Shown piece after piece: positions 1 through 6,774 of a DNA stretch of 22,253 bases. The stretch spans positions 1 to 22,253 of the forward strand of contig SKPV01000130.1 in NCBI GenBank assembly GCA_007119345.1, given 5' to 3'. How positions within the stretch are numbered: the first letter of the stretch is position 1; the number at the start of each line of letters is the position of its first letter. This stretch comes from Halovivax sp. (GTDB lineage Archaea > Halobacteriota > Halobacteria > Halobacteriales > Natrialbaceae). The notes under the pieces were generated by a model. That model searched no databases. It had not been told where the DNA came from and saw only the letters and a program-made list of their open reading frames with translations. The translations under genes were made by a program, and so were the position numbers.

Positions 1-677
1 CCGCCCCGCCCGCGGCCGGAGGCGGACGTCGACGGCGCGGCGCCAGCCGAGGAGGGCGAGGCGGCCGGCGACGGGACCGACGCGGCTGGCCCGTTCGTCT
101 GCGTCTCCACCTCGCCGTCCGGCGTGCTCCCGAGGAAGCCGACGCCGCCCAGCCCGCCGGAGCGCTCGACCTCGACGATCTTCGTCTCGCCCTTCCGGGT
201 GACGTTCATCTCGAGCGCCCCGCCGGGATCGTTGCGCGTCTTGAAGTTCACGACGGCCGTGAACAGGCACCAGATCGCGCTGAACAGCCCGATCAGGTAG
301 ACCGCCGAGACGAACGACGTGAGGTCCTGGCCGTAGCCGTCCCAGTGGGCCGGGTAAGCGTACGCGAAGAGCGCGACGCCGAGCAGGCAGATGCTCGCGC
401 TGATCGCGGCGGCGGCCTTGATACGCCGTCCGGTAGGGAGGACGACGAAGACGCCGACGAGCACCGCGGGGACCGCCAGACCCCCGAGAACGCCCGCGAG
501 TTCGCGGGCCGCCAGCGTGTCGCTCGCGACGAACGAGAAGAGATCCGTCGTCGCGACCAGCACCGCCAGCACGGCCATCGCGGCGCCCGCGAGGACCAGC
601 GCCGTCCCGGCGTACAGCCGCCGGAGGCTCGTCACCTCTCGCTCGTTCCGTTCGTACGCCTCCGAAAGGCTGGTCAT
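1..677 (-). CDS. four-helix membrane protein, haloarchaeal, function unknown (3' end cut by window edge)
   Basis: The reading frame begins at an ATG (677-675) and stays open to the left edge, giving about 225 residues with no stop. The protein starts MTSLSEAYERNEREV and carries four hydrophobic stretches at about residues 20-43, 57-80, 87-108 and 122-143, so it should sit in the cytoplasmic membrane. After the last helix comes a soluble part with a KGETKIVEVERSGG segment and then a Ser/Pro/Ala/Gly-rich low-complexity linker where the window cuts it. I recognise the pattern as a conserved haloarchaeal family annotated as permease-like or DUF7139, but the DUF number is from memory. No transport or catalytic motif is visible, so no function is assigned. 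The gene stands alone here, divergent from the DUF5789 gene. A TATA-like stretch lies 25-33 bases before the ATG. Confidence 0.75.
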   Translation of the reverse strand, partial: MTSLSEAYERNEREVTSLRRLYAGTALVLAGAAMAVLAVLVATTDLFSFVASDTLAARELAGVLGGLAVPAVLVGVFVVLPTGRRIKAAAAISASICLLGVALFAYAYPAHWDGYGQDLTSFVSAVYLIGLFSAIWCLFTAVVNFKTRNDPGGALEMNVTRKGETKIVEVERSGGLGGVGFLGSTPDGEVETQTNGPAASVPSPAASPSSAGAAPSTSASGRGRG

Positions 678-701
678 GTCCCGCCATTCGTATTCCCTCC
701 C

Positions 702-710
702 CAAAACAGT
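702..710 (-). promoter_or_regulatory. candidate TATA box for the 1-677 membrane protein
   Basis: On the minus strand the bases read CTGTTTTGG, the only T-rich stretch in this GC-rich spacer. It lies 25-33 bases before the ATG at 677, the spacing expected for a leaderless haloarchaeal transcript. The match to the TATA consensus is weak. Confidence 0.3.
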
Positions 711-781
711 ACGTCAGACGTCCGGCAGACGCGAGGATCGAGCGCAGCGATATCATCGGGACGGCGAGCGGGGAACGGGTG

Positions 782-877
782 CGAGGCCGAGCGCCAGCGA
801 GGCCTCGGGAACGCGAACGGCGAAGCCGTGAGCGAGTGACCCGCGAGCGGCGCGACTCGAGCGAAGCGAGAGTCGCG
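782..877. repeat. cluster of three inverted repeats
   Basis: Three perfect stems follow one another in 96 bases: 7 bp with a 12-base loop (782-807), 5 bp with a GAA loop (817-829) and 8 bp with an 11-base loop GAGCGAAGCGA (851-877). Loops and flanks share GAGCGAAGCGA-like words. This resembles short dispersed palindromes common in haloarchaeal spacers; a role in termination or as a repeat element is inference. Confidence 0.55.
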
Positions 878-995
878 TCGGGGAATGCAGGGAGCGAAGC
901 GACCCGCGATCGGCGCGGCTCCATCTCGAAGGGGCGCCGTTAGCCATTCCGCGGTTCTCGCTCCCTTCGGTCGCTCCGAACCGCGCCTCGCGCGA

Positions 996-1010
996 AACGA
1001 AACCTTGAAT
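996..1010 (+). promoter_or_regulatory. candidate BRE/TATA for the DUF5789-CPBP operon
   Basis: A purine-rich ACGAAAC element followed by CTTGAAT lies 26-40 bases before the ATG at 1036, resembling the haloarchaeal BRE plus TATA arrangement. It is the most AT-rich point in the right half of the spacer. Confidence 0.4.
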
Positions 1011-1035
1011 CGACGCGCCTGCGAACCGTCCGCGC

Positions 1036-1317
1036 ATGAGCGACGACGAGGAGAGCGAGCCGGCGGTCGAACTCGGCGAGCACACGCCGGTCGAGGGCGC
1101 TCCGCTGGCCCGCGTGAGCTCGCGCCTGCACTGGCCGATCCAGGCGAGCGAGGTCGAGCGACTCGAGGGCGACAGCGTCGTCAGAACGCCGGGCGGCCCC
1201 GTAGCGCTCGAAGACCTCCTGAGCCAGGTCGAGGAGACCTACTTCCAGCGACGCCAGGAGTTCGAGCGCCACGTGCGCGACGTGATGGGGCCCGGCCCCG
1301 TGCGGACGGCGGAGTAA
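1036..1317 (+). CDS. DUF5789 family protein
   Basis: This small acidic soluble protein of 93 residues matches what I know of the haloarchaeal DUF5789 family: an N-terminal ELGEHTPVEGAPLARV segment, a central SRLHWPIQASEVERLEG region, then TPGGPVALEDLL and a C-terminal helix with TYFQRRQEFERHVRDVMG. The full family length is present. The biochemical role is unknown and no catalytic residues stand out. The ATG at 1036 follows a plausible promoter by about 26 bases. The next gene begins 6 bases after the TAA in the same reading frame, so the two are almost certainly co-transcribed. Confidence 0.85.
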   Translation: MSDDEESEPAVELGEHTPVEGAPLARVSSRLHWPIQASEVERLEGDSVVRTPGGPVALEDLLSQVEETYFQRRQEFERHVRDVMGPGPVRTAE

Positions 1318-1323
1318 GCGGTT

Positions 1324-2019
1324 GTGGCGGTCGACGTCCGATCGGGCGCTCGCTGGCTCGACGACCGGCTTCCGGAGCTCAGCTGGGTCCAGAAGTCGCT
1401 GCTGCTCGGCGCCGTCCTCACCGTCCTCTGGATGACGTTCGTCCCCGCCGAGCTCGAGCGTCGCGTGCTGGTCGACGGCCTCCTGCTGATCGTCGCGCCG
1501 CTGGCGCTCGGGCTCACCCACGGCCGGCGCATCGGCTGGCGGGTGAACCGGCTGGCGGTCCGCAACGCCGTCCTCCTCGCGCTGTTCGTCCTGCCGTTCT
1601 ACCTGGTGGGCTCGACGCTCCCGACGATTCGCGAGTTCTACCCGATGTGGCGGACCGCGCCGACGATCAACGAGTTCCTCCCCCACGCCGTCCAGCTGTT
1701 CGTCCTCGCGCTCGCCGCCGAGACCTACTACCGCGGACTGCTCTGCGTCGGCGTCAAGGACATCGGGTTCAAGGCCGTCTTCATCAGTCCGCTGCTGTAC
1801 ATGCTCCACCACTACGGGAAGCCGCCGATCGAGTTCCTGCTCTCCGGGCCCACGGACGTCCTCTTCGGCGCCGTCGACTTCAAGTCGAACTCGATCCTGC
1901 CGTCGGTGGTCGCCCACGGCGCCGGACTCGTCTTGCTCGACTGGCTCGTCCTCCACGACCCGCTGTTCGATCCGGAGCCCGTGCTCGCGGTGCTGGAGTG
2001 GCTGCCGGTCCCGCTGTGA
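1324..2019 (+). CDS. CPBP-like (Rce1/CAAX protease-type) intramembrane protein, catalytic motif degenerate
   Basis: A 231-residue protein with several hydrophobic segments (about 24-40, 48-63, 80-97, 121-141, 150-163 and 193-210), placed in the cytoplasmic membrane. The AETYYRGLL stretch at 132-140 corresponds to the EExxxR motif of CPBP glutamic intramembrane proteases, YMLHH at 159-163 to the FxxxH motif, and VVAHGAG around His198 to the third motif. The first Glu of EExxxR is Ala132 and the residue four after His198 is Leu, not Asn or Asp, so proteolytic activity is doubtful. The GTG at 1324 is chosen because the frame is closed by the TAA at 1315-1317 and this is the first start after it. 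It forms an operon with the DUF5789 gene. Alternative: a non-catalytic member of the superfamily. Confidence 0.7.
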   Translation: MAVDVRSGARWLDDRLPELSWVQKSLLLGAVLTVLWMTFVPAELERRVLVDGLLLIVAPLALGLTHGRRIGWRVNRLAVRNAVLLALFVLPFYLVGSTLPTIREFYPMWRTAPTINEFLPHAVQLFVLALAAETYYRGLLCVGVKDIGFKAVFISPLLYMLHHYGKPPIEFLLSGPTDVLFGAVDFKSNSILPSVVAHGAGLVLLDWLVLHDPLFDPEPVLAVLEWLPVPL

Positions 2020-2397
2020 CCGGCGCCGACGATTCGAACGGAGCCGAGTCCTGCGAGCGCGATAATTCGTCATTACACCGGTCCGCGATTACCATACGAG
2101 GCGGGGATTCGCTCGCCCTCGACCCCGCTCGCGTCCGGCGATCGAACGGGGCGCGTAACGAAGTGGGATCGAGCCGTGGCTTCGGACGCGGTGATCGTTT
2201 CGGCGATCGCCGTCGGTGGACGGCAACCGTACCGACGCGTCGGGCCACCCCCCGACGCCCCGGTGTCCCGGCGTCCGAGGTTCTGTCGGCCGAATCGAAC
2301 CCGCACGTCCCGCAGCCGGCGCGACGTCGGCCCTCGGACGTCGGCCCCGCTGGCCGAGTGTGAGCGTTTTTTGACCTCCGGCGACGTGGTCTCGGAC
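2020..2397. other. intergenic spacer, no gene seen
   Basis: No credible gene is present in these 378 bases. A frame continuous with the DUF302 gene reaches back to 2176, but its product is Arg/Pro-rich and lacks the acidic bias of the real genes. An AT-richer patch near 2060-2095 (GATAATTCGTCATTAC) resembles promoter DNA, but no start codon or coding frame follows it on either strand. The right end holds the DUF302 promoter. Confidence 0.5.
2366..2374 (+). promoter_or_regulatory. candidate TATA box for the DUF302 gene
   Basis: A run of T followed by GA (GTTTTTTGA) lies 24-32 bases before the ATG at 2398, fitting a leaderless transcript. The sequence is T-rich rather than a classical TTTATA, so this is tentative. 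Confidence 0.35.
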
Positions 2398-2862
2398 ATG
2401 AACGTCCCGTACGATCCCGCGGAGATCGACCCCGACGAGTACGGCGAAAAGCAGGCGATCCTCGCGATGGGCCACGAGGAGGCCGTCGAACACGTCCGCG
2501 AGGTCTGCGAGGAGGTCGGCTTCGGCATCCCCGTCGAGTTCTCGCCGTCGGAACTGCTGAACGAGAAGGTCGACGCCGACCGCGACCCCTACTACGTGCT
2601 GGGCGCGTGCAACCCGTCGATCGCGGATCAGGCGCTCGACGAGACGATGCGCATCGGCGGCCTCTTCCCGTGCAACATGATCGTCTGGGAGGAAGAGCCC
2701 GGCCGCCAGCGCGTCTACCACGTCTCGATCATGAAGATCGCCCACCGGCTGGGAATAGCCCCGGACAGCGAGACGTGGGCGGAGATCATCGACACGACGG
2801 GCGAACTGACCGAGGAGACGTTCGCGAAGCTGAACTCGGTCGAGGAGGACGTCCAGCACTGA
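2398..2862 (+). CDS. DUF302 domain-containing protein
   Basis: A soluble acidic protein of 154 residues. The central region with VREVCEEVGFGIPVEF, then DPYYVLGACNPSIADQALD and RIGGLFPCNMIVWEEE, has the layout of DUF302: an alpha/beta fold with a conserved GACNP-type turn and a later PCNM turn. The two Cys in these turns are the most conserved-looking positions. The function of the family is not established. The ATG at 2398 is preferred over starts further upstream because the upstream extension is basic and Arg-rich while the protein turns acidic exactly here, and because a T-rich promoter lies 24-32 bases before it. The gene is probably monocistronic; a short hairpin and T-run follow the stop. 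Confidence 0.85.
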   Translation: MNVPYDPAEIDPDEYGEKQAILAMGHEEAVEHVREVCEEVGFGIPVEFSPSELLNEKVDADRDPYYVLGACNPSIADQALDETMRIGGLFPCNMIVWEEEPGRQRVYHVSIMKIAHRLGIAPDSETWAEIIDTTGELTEETFAKLNSVEEDVQH

Positions 2863-2865
2863 CGC

Positions 2866-2885
2866 CGATCGAACGGTCGCGTTTT
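2866..2885 (+). terminator. candidate terminator after the DUF302 gene
   Basis: Four bases after the TGA, CGATC and GGTCG can pair (one G-U pair) around a GAAC loop, followed by CGTTTT. The stem is short, so this is only a candidate. Confidence 0.35.
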
Positions 2886-2972
2886 CGCCGTCGGCAGCGC
2901 CCGACGGACGTCCGTCGTGCACCCGACCCGTTCTCGAATCGTTGCGACCGGGCCCGTCGGAACGTATCGATG

Positions 2973-2985
2973 TGAAAGCTTATAC
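2973..2985 (+). promoter_or_regulatory. BRE/TATA promoter of the AI-2E family gene
   Basis: The bases TGAAAGCTTATAC combine a purine-rich BRE with a CTTATA box and end 23 bases before the ATG at 3008. This is one of the clearest promoters of the window and implies a leaderless mRNA. Confidence 0.55.
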
Positions 2986-3007
2986 GAAGTTGCCGACACG
3001 TCCACCC

Positions 3008-4081
3008 ATGGACGTCCGGACCGGCTTTTTCGCCCTGATCGTCGTCGCCCTCGGCGCGGTGGGCTTTCTCATCGTCGCGCCGTTTCTCCAGTTCGTGCTG
3101 GCGGCCGCGTTGCTCGCGTTCCTGCTCTACCCCCTCCACGAGCGGCTGGCGCCCCGGTTCGGCCCCCGCGTCTCCGCCGGCGCGCTCACCGCGTTCGCGT
3201 TCGTCGCCGCGATCGTTCCCATCGTCGTCTTCTCGCTGGTCATCCTCTCGACGGCGATCGAGTATCTCGAGCGCGTGGAGGGCGCGGACGTCGAGGCGGT
3301 GATCGACTCCGTCCGGGGAGTGCTGGTCCACGATCTCGGCGTGGATCCGACCGCCGTCGACGAACTCGAGGCGGTCGTCGCCGACGAACTCGAGGCGGTG
3401 TTCGCCACCGCGGCGGAGACCGTCCTCGGCGAGATCGTGGGACTGGTGAACACCATGATCCACACCAGCTTCGGACTCATGCTCCTCGTGTTCTTGCTGT
3501 ACTACTTCCTACTCGACGGCGACCGGTTCGTCGAGTGGGCCCGGCAGATCACGCCGCTCACCGGCGACGTTCAGGACGAGCTGTTCGAGGAGATCCGGGT
3601 GGTCACCTGGGCGGTGCTGGGGAGCCACATGCTGGTCGCCGTCGTCGAGGGGGTCCTCGGCGGGATCGGCCTCTACGTCGTCGGCATCTCGAACGTGGCG
3701 TTCTGGACGGTCGTGATGATCGTCGTCTCCATCCTGCCGGTGATCGGCGTCTGGCTGGTCTGGGCGCCGGCCGTCGGTTACCTGCTGGCGACCGGCGACG
3801 TCCTCGGGGCCGCCTTCCTGCTCGCCTACGGCGTGGCCGTCCTCTCGGTCGTCGACAACTACCTCCGGGCGATCGCCGTCGACCGCGGCTCGGGGCTGCA
3901 CCCGGCGGTCGTTCTCGTCGGCGTCCTCGGCGGCATCTACCTGCTGGGCGTCCTCGGGCTCTTCCTCGGCCCGATCCTGCTCGCGGTGTTCAAGGCGAGT
4001 CTCACGGTGTTCAGCCGCAACTGGAACGACATCGAGCCACCCGAGCCCGCCGAACCGGCGAGCGCGCCGCGAGCCGAGTGA
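3008..4081 (+). CDS. AI-2E family (PerM/DUF20) membrane transporter
   Basis: A 357-residue polytopic membrane protein. Two helices lie at about 5-45 and another pair near 50-80, followed by a soluble acidic segment (about 88-140, EYLERVEGADVEAV onwards). Then come helices near 155-170, a loop with LDGDRFVEWARQITPL, and a C-terminal block of four or more helices. The SHMLVAVVEGVLGGIGLYVVG region and the later LHPAVVLVGVLGGIYLLG/LFLGPILLAVF region match the AI-2E family, whose members range from autoinducer-2 exporters to Na+/H+ antiporters. The substrate cannot be inferred here. The ATG at 3008 follows a good TATA box by 24 bases; an earlier in-frame ATG at 2942 would lie before the promoter. 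The tail is short and acidic/Pro-rich. Confidence 0.88.
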   Translation: MDVRTGFFALIVVALGAVGFLIVAPFLQFVLAAALLAFLLYPLHERLAPRFGPRVSAGALTAFAFVAAIVPIVVFSLVILSTAIEYLERVEGADVEAVIDSVRGVLVHDLGVDPTAVDELEAVVADELEAVFATAAETVLGEIVGLVNTMIHTSFGLMLLVFLLYYFLLDGDRFVEWARQITPLTGDVQDELFEEIRVVTWAVLGSHMLVAVVEGVLGGIGLYVVGISNVAFWTVVMIVVSILPVIGVWLVWAPAVGYLLATGDVLGAAFLLAYGVAVLSVVDNYLRAIAVDRGSGLHPAVVLVGVLGGIYLLGVLGLFLGPILLAVFKASLTVFSRNWNDIEPPEPAEPASAPRAE

Positions 4082-4107
4082 GCGGCCGCCGACAGCCATC
4101 CGGTCCG

Positions 4108-4422
4108 TCAGGATTCGGATTCGTCCCGGTCGACCGACTCCCGGCCGTCCCCGACCGTTGGATCCGACGGCTCCGTAGGAACGTCCCCCTCACCCGTCGC
4201 CGCGGACGAGTTCCGCTCGTCCCGCTCCGCCGGTACGTCCCGATCGCCCGGCTCCGCCAGCTCGCCCGCCTCGGCCATCGACTCGAGCTCCCGCTCTGCG
4301 CCCTCCCGGACGTACGCCGCGGCGCCCCCCAGAATCAGCAGGACGAGCAGCGGGACGCCGATCAGGAGGACGAGGAGCAACAGGATCTCGAGGATCCGCG
4401 TGCTCAGCAGCGCGAGCGCCAT
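4108..4422 (-). CDS. small single-helix membrane protein, function unknown
   Basis: A 104-residue protein that starts MALALLSTRILEILL, with one very hydrophobic segment of about 26 residues (8-36). It is followed by AAAYVREGAERELESMAEAGEL and a disordered Asp/Glu/Ser/Pro-rich tail to the end. The N-terminal anchor with a highly acidic cytoplasmic or external tail is typical of many uncharacterised haloarchaeal membrane proteins; I do not recognise a family. It lies 92 bases downstream of nreA on the same strand, and a TATA-like ATTTGAC patch in the gap suggests it may have its own promoter. It is tail to tail with the AI-2E gene, 26 bases apart. Confidence 0.7.
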   Translation of the reverse strand: MALALLSTRILEILLLLVLLIGVPLLVLLILGGAAAYVREGAERELESMAEAGELAEPGDRDVPAERDERNSSAATGEGDVPTEPSDPTVGDGRESVDRDESES

Positions 4423-4443
4423 GGGCCGCGTTCGAGCGGATCG

Positions 4444-4453
4444 GTCAAATCCT
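4444..4453 (-). promoter_or_regulatory. candidate TATA box for the small membrane protein
   Basis: On the minus strand GGATTTGACC lies 22-31 bases before the ATG at 4422. It is the only AT-rich patch in the 92-base gap after nreA, so the small gene may be transcribed independently as well as by read-through. Confidence 0.3.
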
Positions 4454-4514
4454 TCACGGTGCGTCCGCGGTCCCGGCGGCGTCGTGCCGTCGGGGCGCGA
4501 TCGGCGGCCGAAAC

Positions 4515-5819
4515 TCACCCGTCCCGTCCGGCGAACGCCGAGAGGTTCGCCTGCAGGCCGGCCGCCAGTTCCGACTTTCGGCGCAGGCGCTGGAGCGAGA
4601 CCGGCAGGTGCTCGGCGACTCCGGCGACCGCGTCGTGGAACGTCTCGGCCTCCCCGCACTCCCCGTCGAAGGCGTTGCGGACGCTCTCGCGAACTTGCCA
4701 GACGCCGACGGGCGCCCAGTAGTCGTCGGAGACCTCCCGCAGCACCAGGCACTTTGCCTGCCGACCGATCGACTCGAGGTGCTCCAGGACCCCGAGGCGG
4801 GCGGCGTAGTACGCTCCCGCGGTCTCCTCGACGTAGCCCGTGCGTCCCTCGAATCCCTCGCTCGCGCTGGCGAGCCAGACGTCGTCGCGTGGGTCGGGGT
4901 TCCAGATGCTCCCCGGCGCCTTCATCTCGACGAGCTCGAACTCCCAGGTGCCCGGCGCGAGGATCACCCAGTAGCGGTTGCCGACGTACTCGTTCATCCA
5001 GACCTGCACCTCGTCGACGCTCGGGGCGTTGCGGATCCGCCCGCGGAGGTACTTCCCGACCGCGTCGTCGACGGCCGTGATCGACCACCGCGTCGGGACG
5101 AGCCGGCGGTTCTCCGCTCGCCCGAGCGCGCCCGCCGAGAGGATCGAGTTGATCTCGTAGACGTCGAACCCGCGCCGGTAGAGGTAGGTCATCGCGCCCT
5201 GGGCCTGCCAGTCGTCGTCCTCGAGGGTCTTCTCGACCGCCCGCGGGACGTGCGGGTTCTCGGTCAGGTCGGCGTTCCGGGCCCGGGCGCGCGGACCGCG
5301 CGGCGTCGCGACGTCCGTCCCGGCGTCGAGTCCCAGGTCCGGCGCGTCGTCGAGGCCGATCTCGAGGTCGACCGGCCGGTCGGCGATGGCCACCTCGCGC
5401 TGGACGCCGACGAAACCCTCCCAGACGTCGTGGACCGACGGCGCCAGCCGCGAGGCGACGCTCGGCGCGTCGACGTTCGCGCGCTTGTTCGCGTTCAACA
5501 GGCCCGTCCGACGCTGGAGCACGTCGTCGATGCCGTACCCCTGGCGGTACCACGCGCCGTCGGTGACGTAGTCCGCGGCGCTGTCCTCGTCGCCGACCGG
5601 CGAGAGGAGCCCCACGGGAACGTCAGGGTAGGCCGATCGCCCGACGAAGATCGAGGGCGCGGTCGAGCCGACCAGGGCGTCGCCGGAGAGCGCGTCGTCG
5701 AACCGGCGCTCGAAGTCCTCGAGGTAGTCCGTCACCGCGTAGGACTTCTCCCTCGCGAGGCGGCGGCGCTCGGCCTCCTCGTCGGGCTCTAAGTCCTCGA
5801 TGTACTCGTCGAGGCGCAT
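4515..5819 (-). CDS. nreA: DNA repair protein NreA
   Basis: A 434-residue soluble protein matching archaeal Nre proteins (DUF650 followed by DUF651). Typical stretches are MRLDEYIEDLEPDEEAERRR at the start, APSIFVGRSAYPDVPVG near residues 55-72, NPHVPRAVEKTLEDDDW, RRLVPTRWSITAVDDAVGKY and NRYWVILAPGTWEFELVEMK. The C-terminus ends with Q423-A-N-L426-S-A-F429, a PCNA-interacting (PIP) motif, which marks the NreA type. In Haloferax, NreA takes part in DNA damage repair with PCNA. The ATG at 5819 is chosen because family members begin with MRLDEY. The frame stays open upstream through a 26-bp tandem repeat, but that is non-coding DNA whose unit length is not a multiple of three. It is divergent from the lipoprotein gene. 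Confidence 0.93.
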   Translation of the reverse strand: MRLDEYIEDLEPDEEAERRRLAREKSYAVTDYLEDFERRFDDALSGDALVGSTAPSIFVGRSAYPDVPVGLLSPVGDEDSAADYVTDGAWYRQGYGIDDVLQRRTGLLNANKRANVDAPSVASRLAPSVHDVWEGFVGVQREVAIADRPVDLEIGLDDAPDLGLDAGTDVATPRGPRARARNADLTENPHVPRAVEKTLEDDDWQAQGAMTYLYRRGFDVYEINSILSAGALGRAENRRLVPTRWSITAVDDAVGKYLRGRIRNAPSVDEVQVWMNEYVGNRYWVILAPGTWEFELVEMKAPGSIWNPDPRDDVWLASASEGFEGRTGYVEETAGAYYAARLGVLEHLESIGRQAKCLVLREVSDDYWAPVGVWQVRESVRNAFDGECGEAETFHDAVAGVAEHLPVSLQRLRRKSELAAGLQANLSAFAGRDG

Positions 5820-5895
5820 TCGAACGCCGGTACGGACCGCGCGGAGTTGAATGTTGAGTTCGGAGAGTTGCCGACGCCCCTCCCGCGGAGCGTAC

Positions 5896-5987
5896 CGATC
5901 CGACCGCCGCCATCCCGCCATCGATCCGACCGCCGCCATCCCGCCATCGATCCGACCGCCGCCATCCCGCCATCGATCCGACCGCCG
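5896..5987. repeat. 26-bp tandem repeat, three full copies and a partial fourth
   Basis: Copies begin at 5896, 5922 and 5948, each starting CGATCCGACCGCCGCCATCC and ending CGCCAT, with a partial copy of about 14 bases from 5974. The three full copies look identical. The array lies between the nreA start (77 bases away) and the lipoprotein start (about 60 bases away), so it sits in the shared upstream region. No spacers separate the units, which excludes CRISPR. The unit of 26 is not a multiple of three, so it is not coding. Confidence 0.95.
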
Positions 5988-6045
5988 TCGTACCCGCGTG
6001 TGCCCGCTCGCTCCTTTTCCGCCCCTGTTTCCTACCACGCTCGTC

Positions 6046-6774
6046 ATGAGAGACACGACGCGCAGACGACTCATCGCCGTCGGGGGCGCGGTCGGGCTGA
6101 GCGCCCTCGCCGGCTGTCTGGACGCCGGACCGGCCGGAGACGACGGGACCGAGGCGGACGACGAGACCGAGGCGGACGACGCCGATCAGGAAGTCGACCA
6201 CGAGCAATCGGAGGGGAACGTCGAGATCGTCGACCCCGAAGACGGCGACACGGTCGAGAGCCCGTTTACCGTCGAGATGGACGTCGAAGACTTCGAACTC
6301 GTCCCCACCGACGAAGGACCGAGCGAGGCAGGGGTGGAGGAAGAAGGCGAGAACGGCGCCGACGCGGACGACGACAACGACGACGAAGAAGCCGGCGAAC
6401 TCGCCGACGATACGGGTCACCTCCACGTCATCGTCGACCGCGACCCCTTCGAGCCCGGCGAGGAGATTCCCGAGGCGTCGGGGATCATCCACCTCGGCGA
6501 CGGCGATACGGAGGCGGAGGTCGACCTCTCCGAGGGCGAGTACGATCTCGTCGCGCAGGCCAGCGACAGCGCCCACATCGCGTTCGACGCGGTCGACGAG
6601 ATCTCGATCACCGTCGAGAACGGGAGCGAGAACGGCGAGCACGACCCCGACGACGACGGCGGGCTCCCCGACGAGGACGACGACCCAGACGGGGATGACG
6701 ACCCAGACGACGCCGACGGCGGTGACGAGGCTGACGGCGGTGACGACGCCGACGACGCGGCGGACGACGAGTGA
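6046..6774 (+). CDS. Tat-secreted lipoprotein with DUF4399-like domain
   Basis: A 242-residue exported protein. The signal has a twin-arginine motif (RRR at 6-8) before LIAVGGAVGLSALAG and a lipobox ending in Cys24, so it should leave by Tat and be lipid-anchored on the outer face. Residues 25-56 are an acidic linker. The core at about 57-191, with GNVEIVDPEDGDTVESPFTV, GHLHVIVD (124-131), a GIIHLGDGDTEAEVDL segment and the SAHIAF turn, resembles DUF4399, an immunoglobulin-like fold of unknown function. Inside the core, residues 91-121 are an acidic insertion dominated by Glu, Asp and Ala. Residues 192-242 form an almost pure Asp/Gly/Glu/Ala tail. The ATG at 6046 is fixed by the signal peptide. 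Upstream bases CCTTTTCC (6013-6020) may be a weak promoter. Confidence 0.8.
   Translation: MRDTTRRRLIAVGGAVGLSALAGCLDAGPAGDDGTEADDETEADDADQEVDHEQSEGNVEIVDPEDGDTVESPFTVEMDVEDFELVPTDEGPSEAGVEEEGENGADADDDNDDEEAGELADDTGHLHVIVDRDPFEPGEEIPEASGIIHLGDGDTEAEVDLSEGEYDLVAQASDSAHIAFDAVDEISITVENGSENGEHDPDDDGGLPDEDDDPDGDDDPDDADGGDEADGGDDADDAADDE

Larger units (their letters stand above)
678..1035. other. intergenic spacer rich in hairpins, no gene
   Basis: This 358-base divergent spacer shows no credible gene; open frames across it are Arg-rich and unlike haloarchaeal protein. It holds three consecutive inverted repeats: arms 782-788/801-807 (CGAGGCC/GGCCTCG), 817-821/825-829 (ACGGC/GCCGT) and 851-858/870-877 (CGCGACTC/GAGTCGCG). 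The outer loops have GAGCG...GCGA character. A 15-base stretch at 895-909 (CGAAGCGACCCGCGA) recurs exactly at 15758-15772 in another spacer. The right end holds the promoter of the DUF5789 gene. Confidence 0.6.

Noticed and set aside
2060..2095. AT-rich patch as promoter of an unannotated gene
   Set aside because: No start codon with a credible coding frame follows on either strand.
885..2363. Long open frame of about 490 codons overlapping the DUF5789 and CPBP genes on the same strand
   Set aside because: Its product is Arg/Pro/Ala-rich without acidic bias or known domains. It is the out-of-frame shadow of GC-rich real genes.
2176..2397. N-terminal extension of the DUF302 protein
   Set aside because: The extension is Arg-rich and lies upstream of a T-rich promoter element; DUF302 needs only the part from 2398.
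5896..5987. CRISPR array
   Set aside because: Units are directly adjacent with no spacers, and no cas genes are present.
5820..6074. Extension of NreA through the 26-bp repeat
   Set aside because: The unit is not a multiple of three, the product is repetitive and basic, and known NreA proteins start at MRLDEY.
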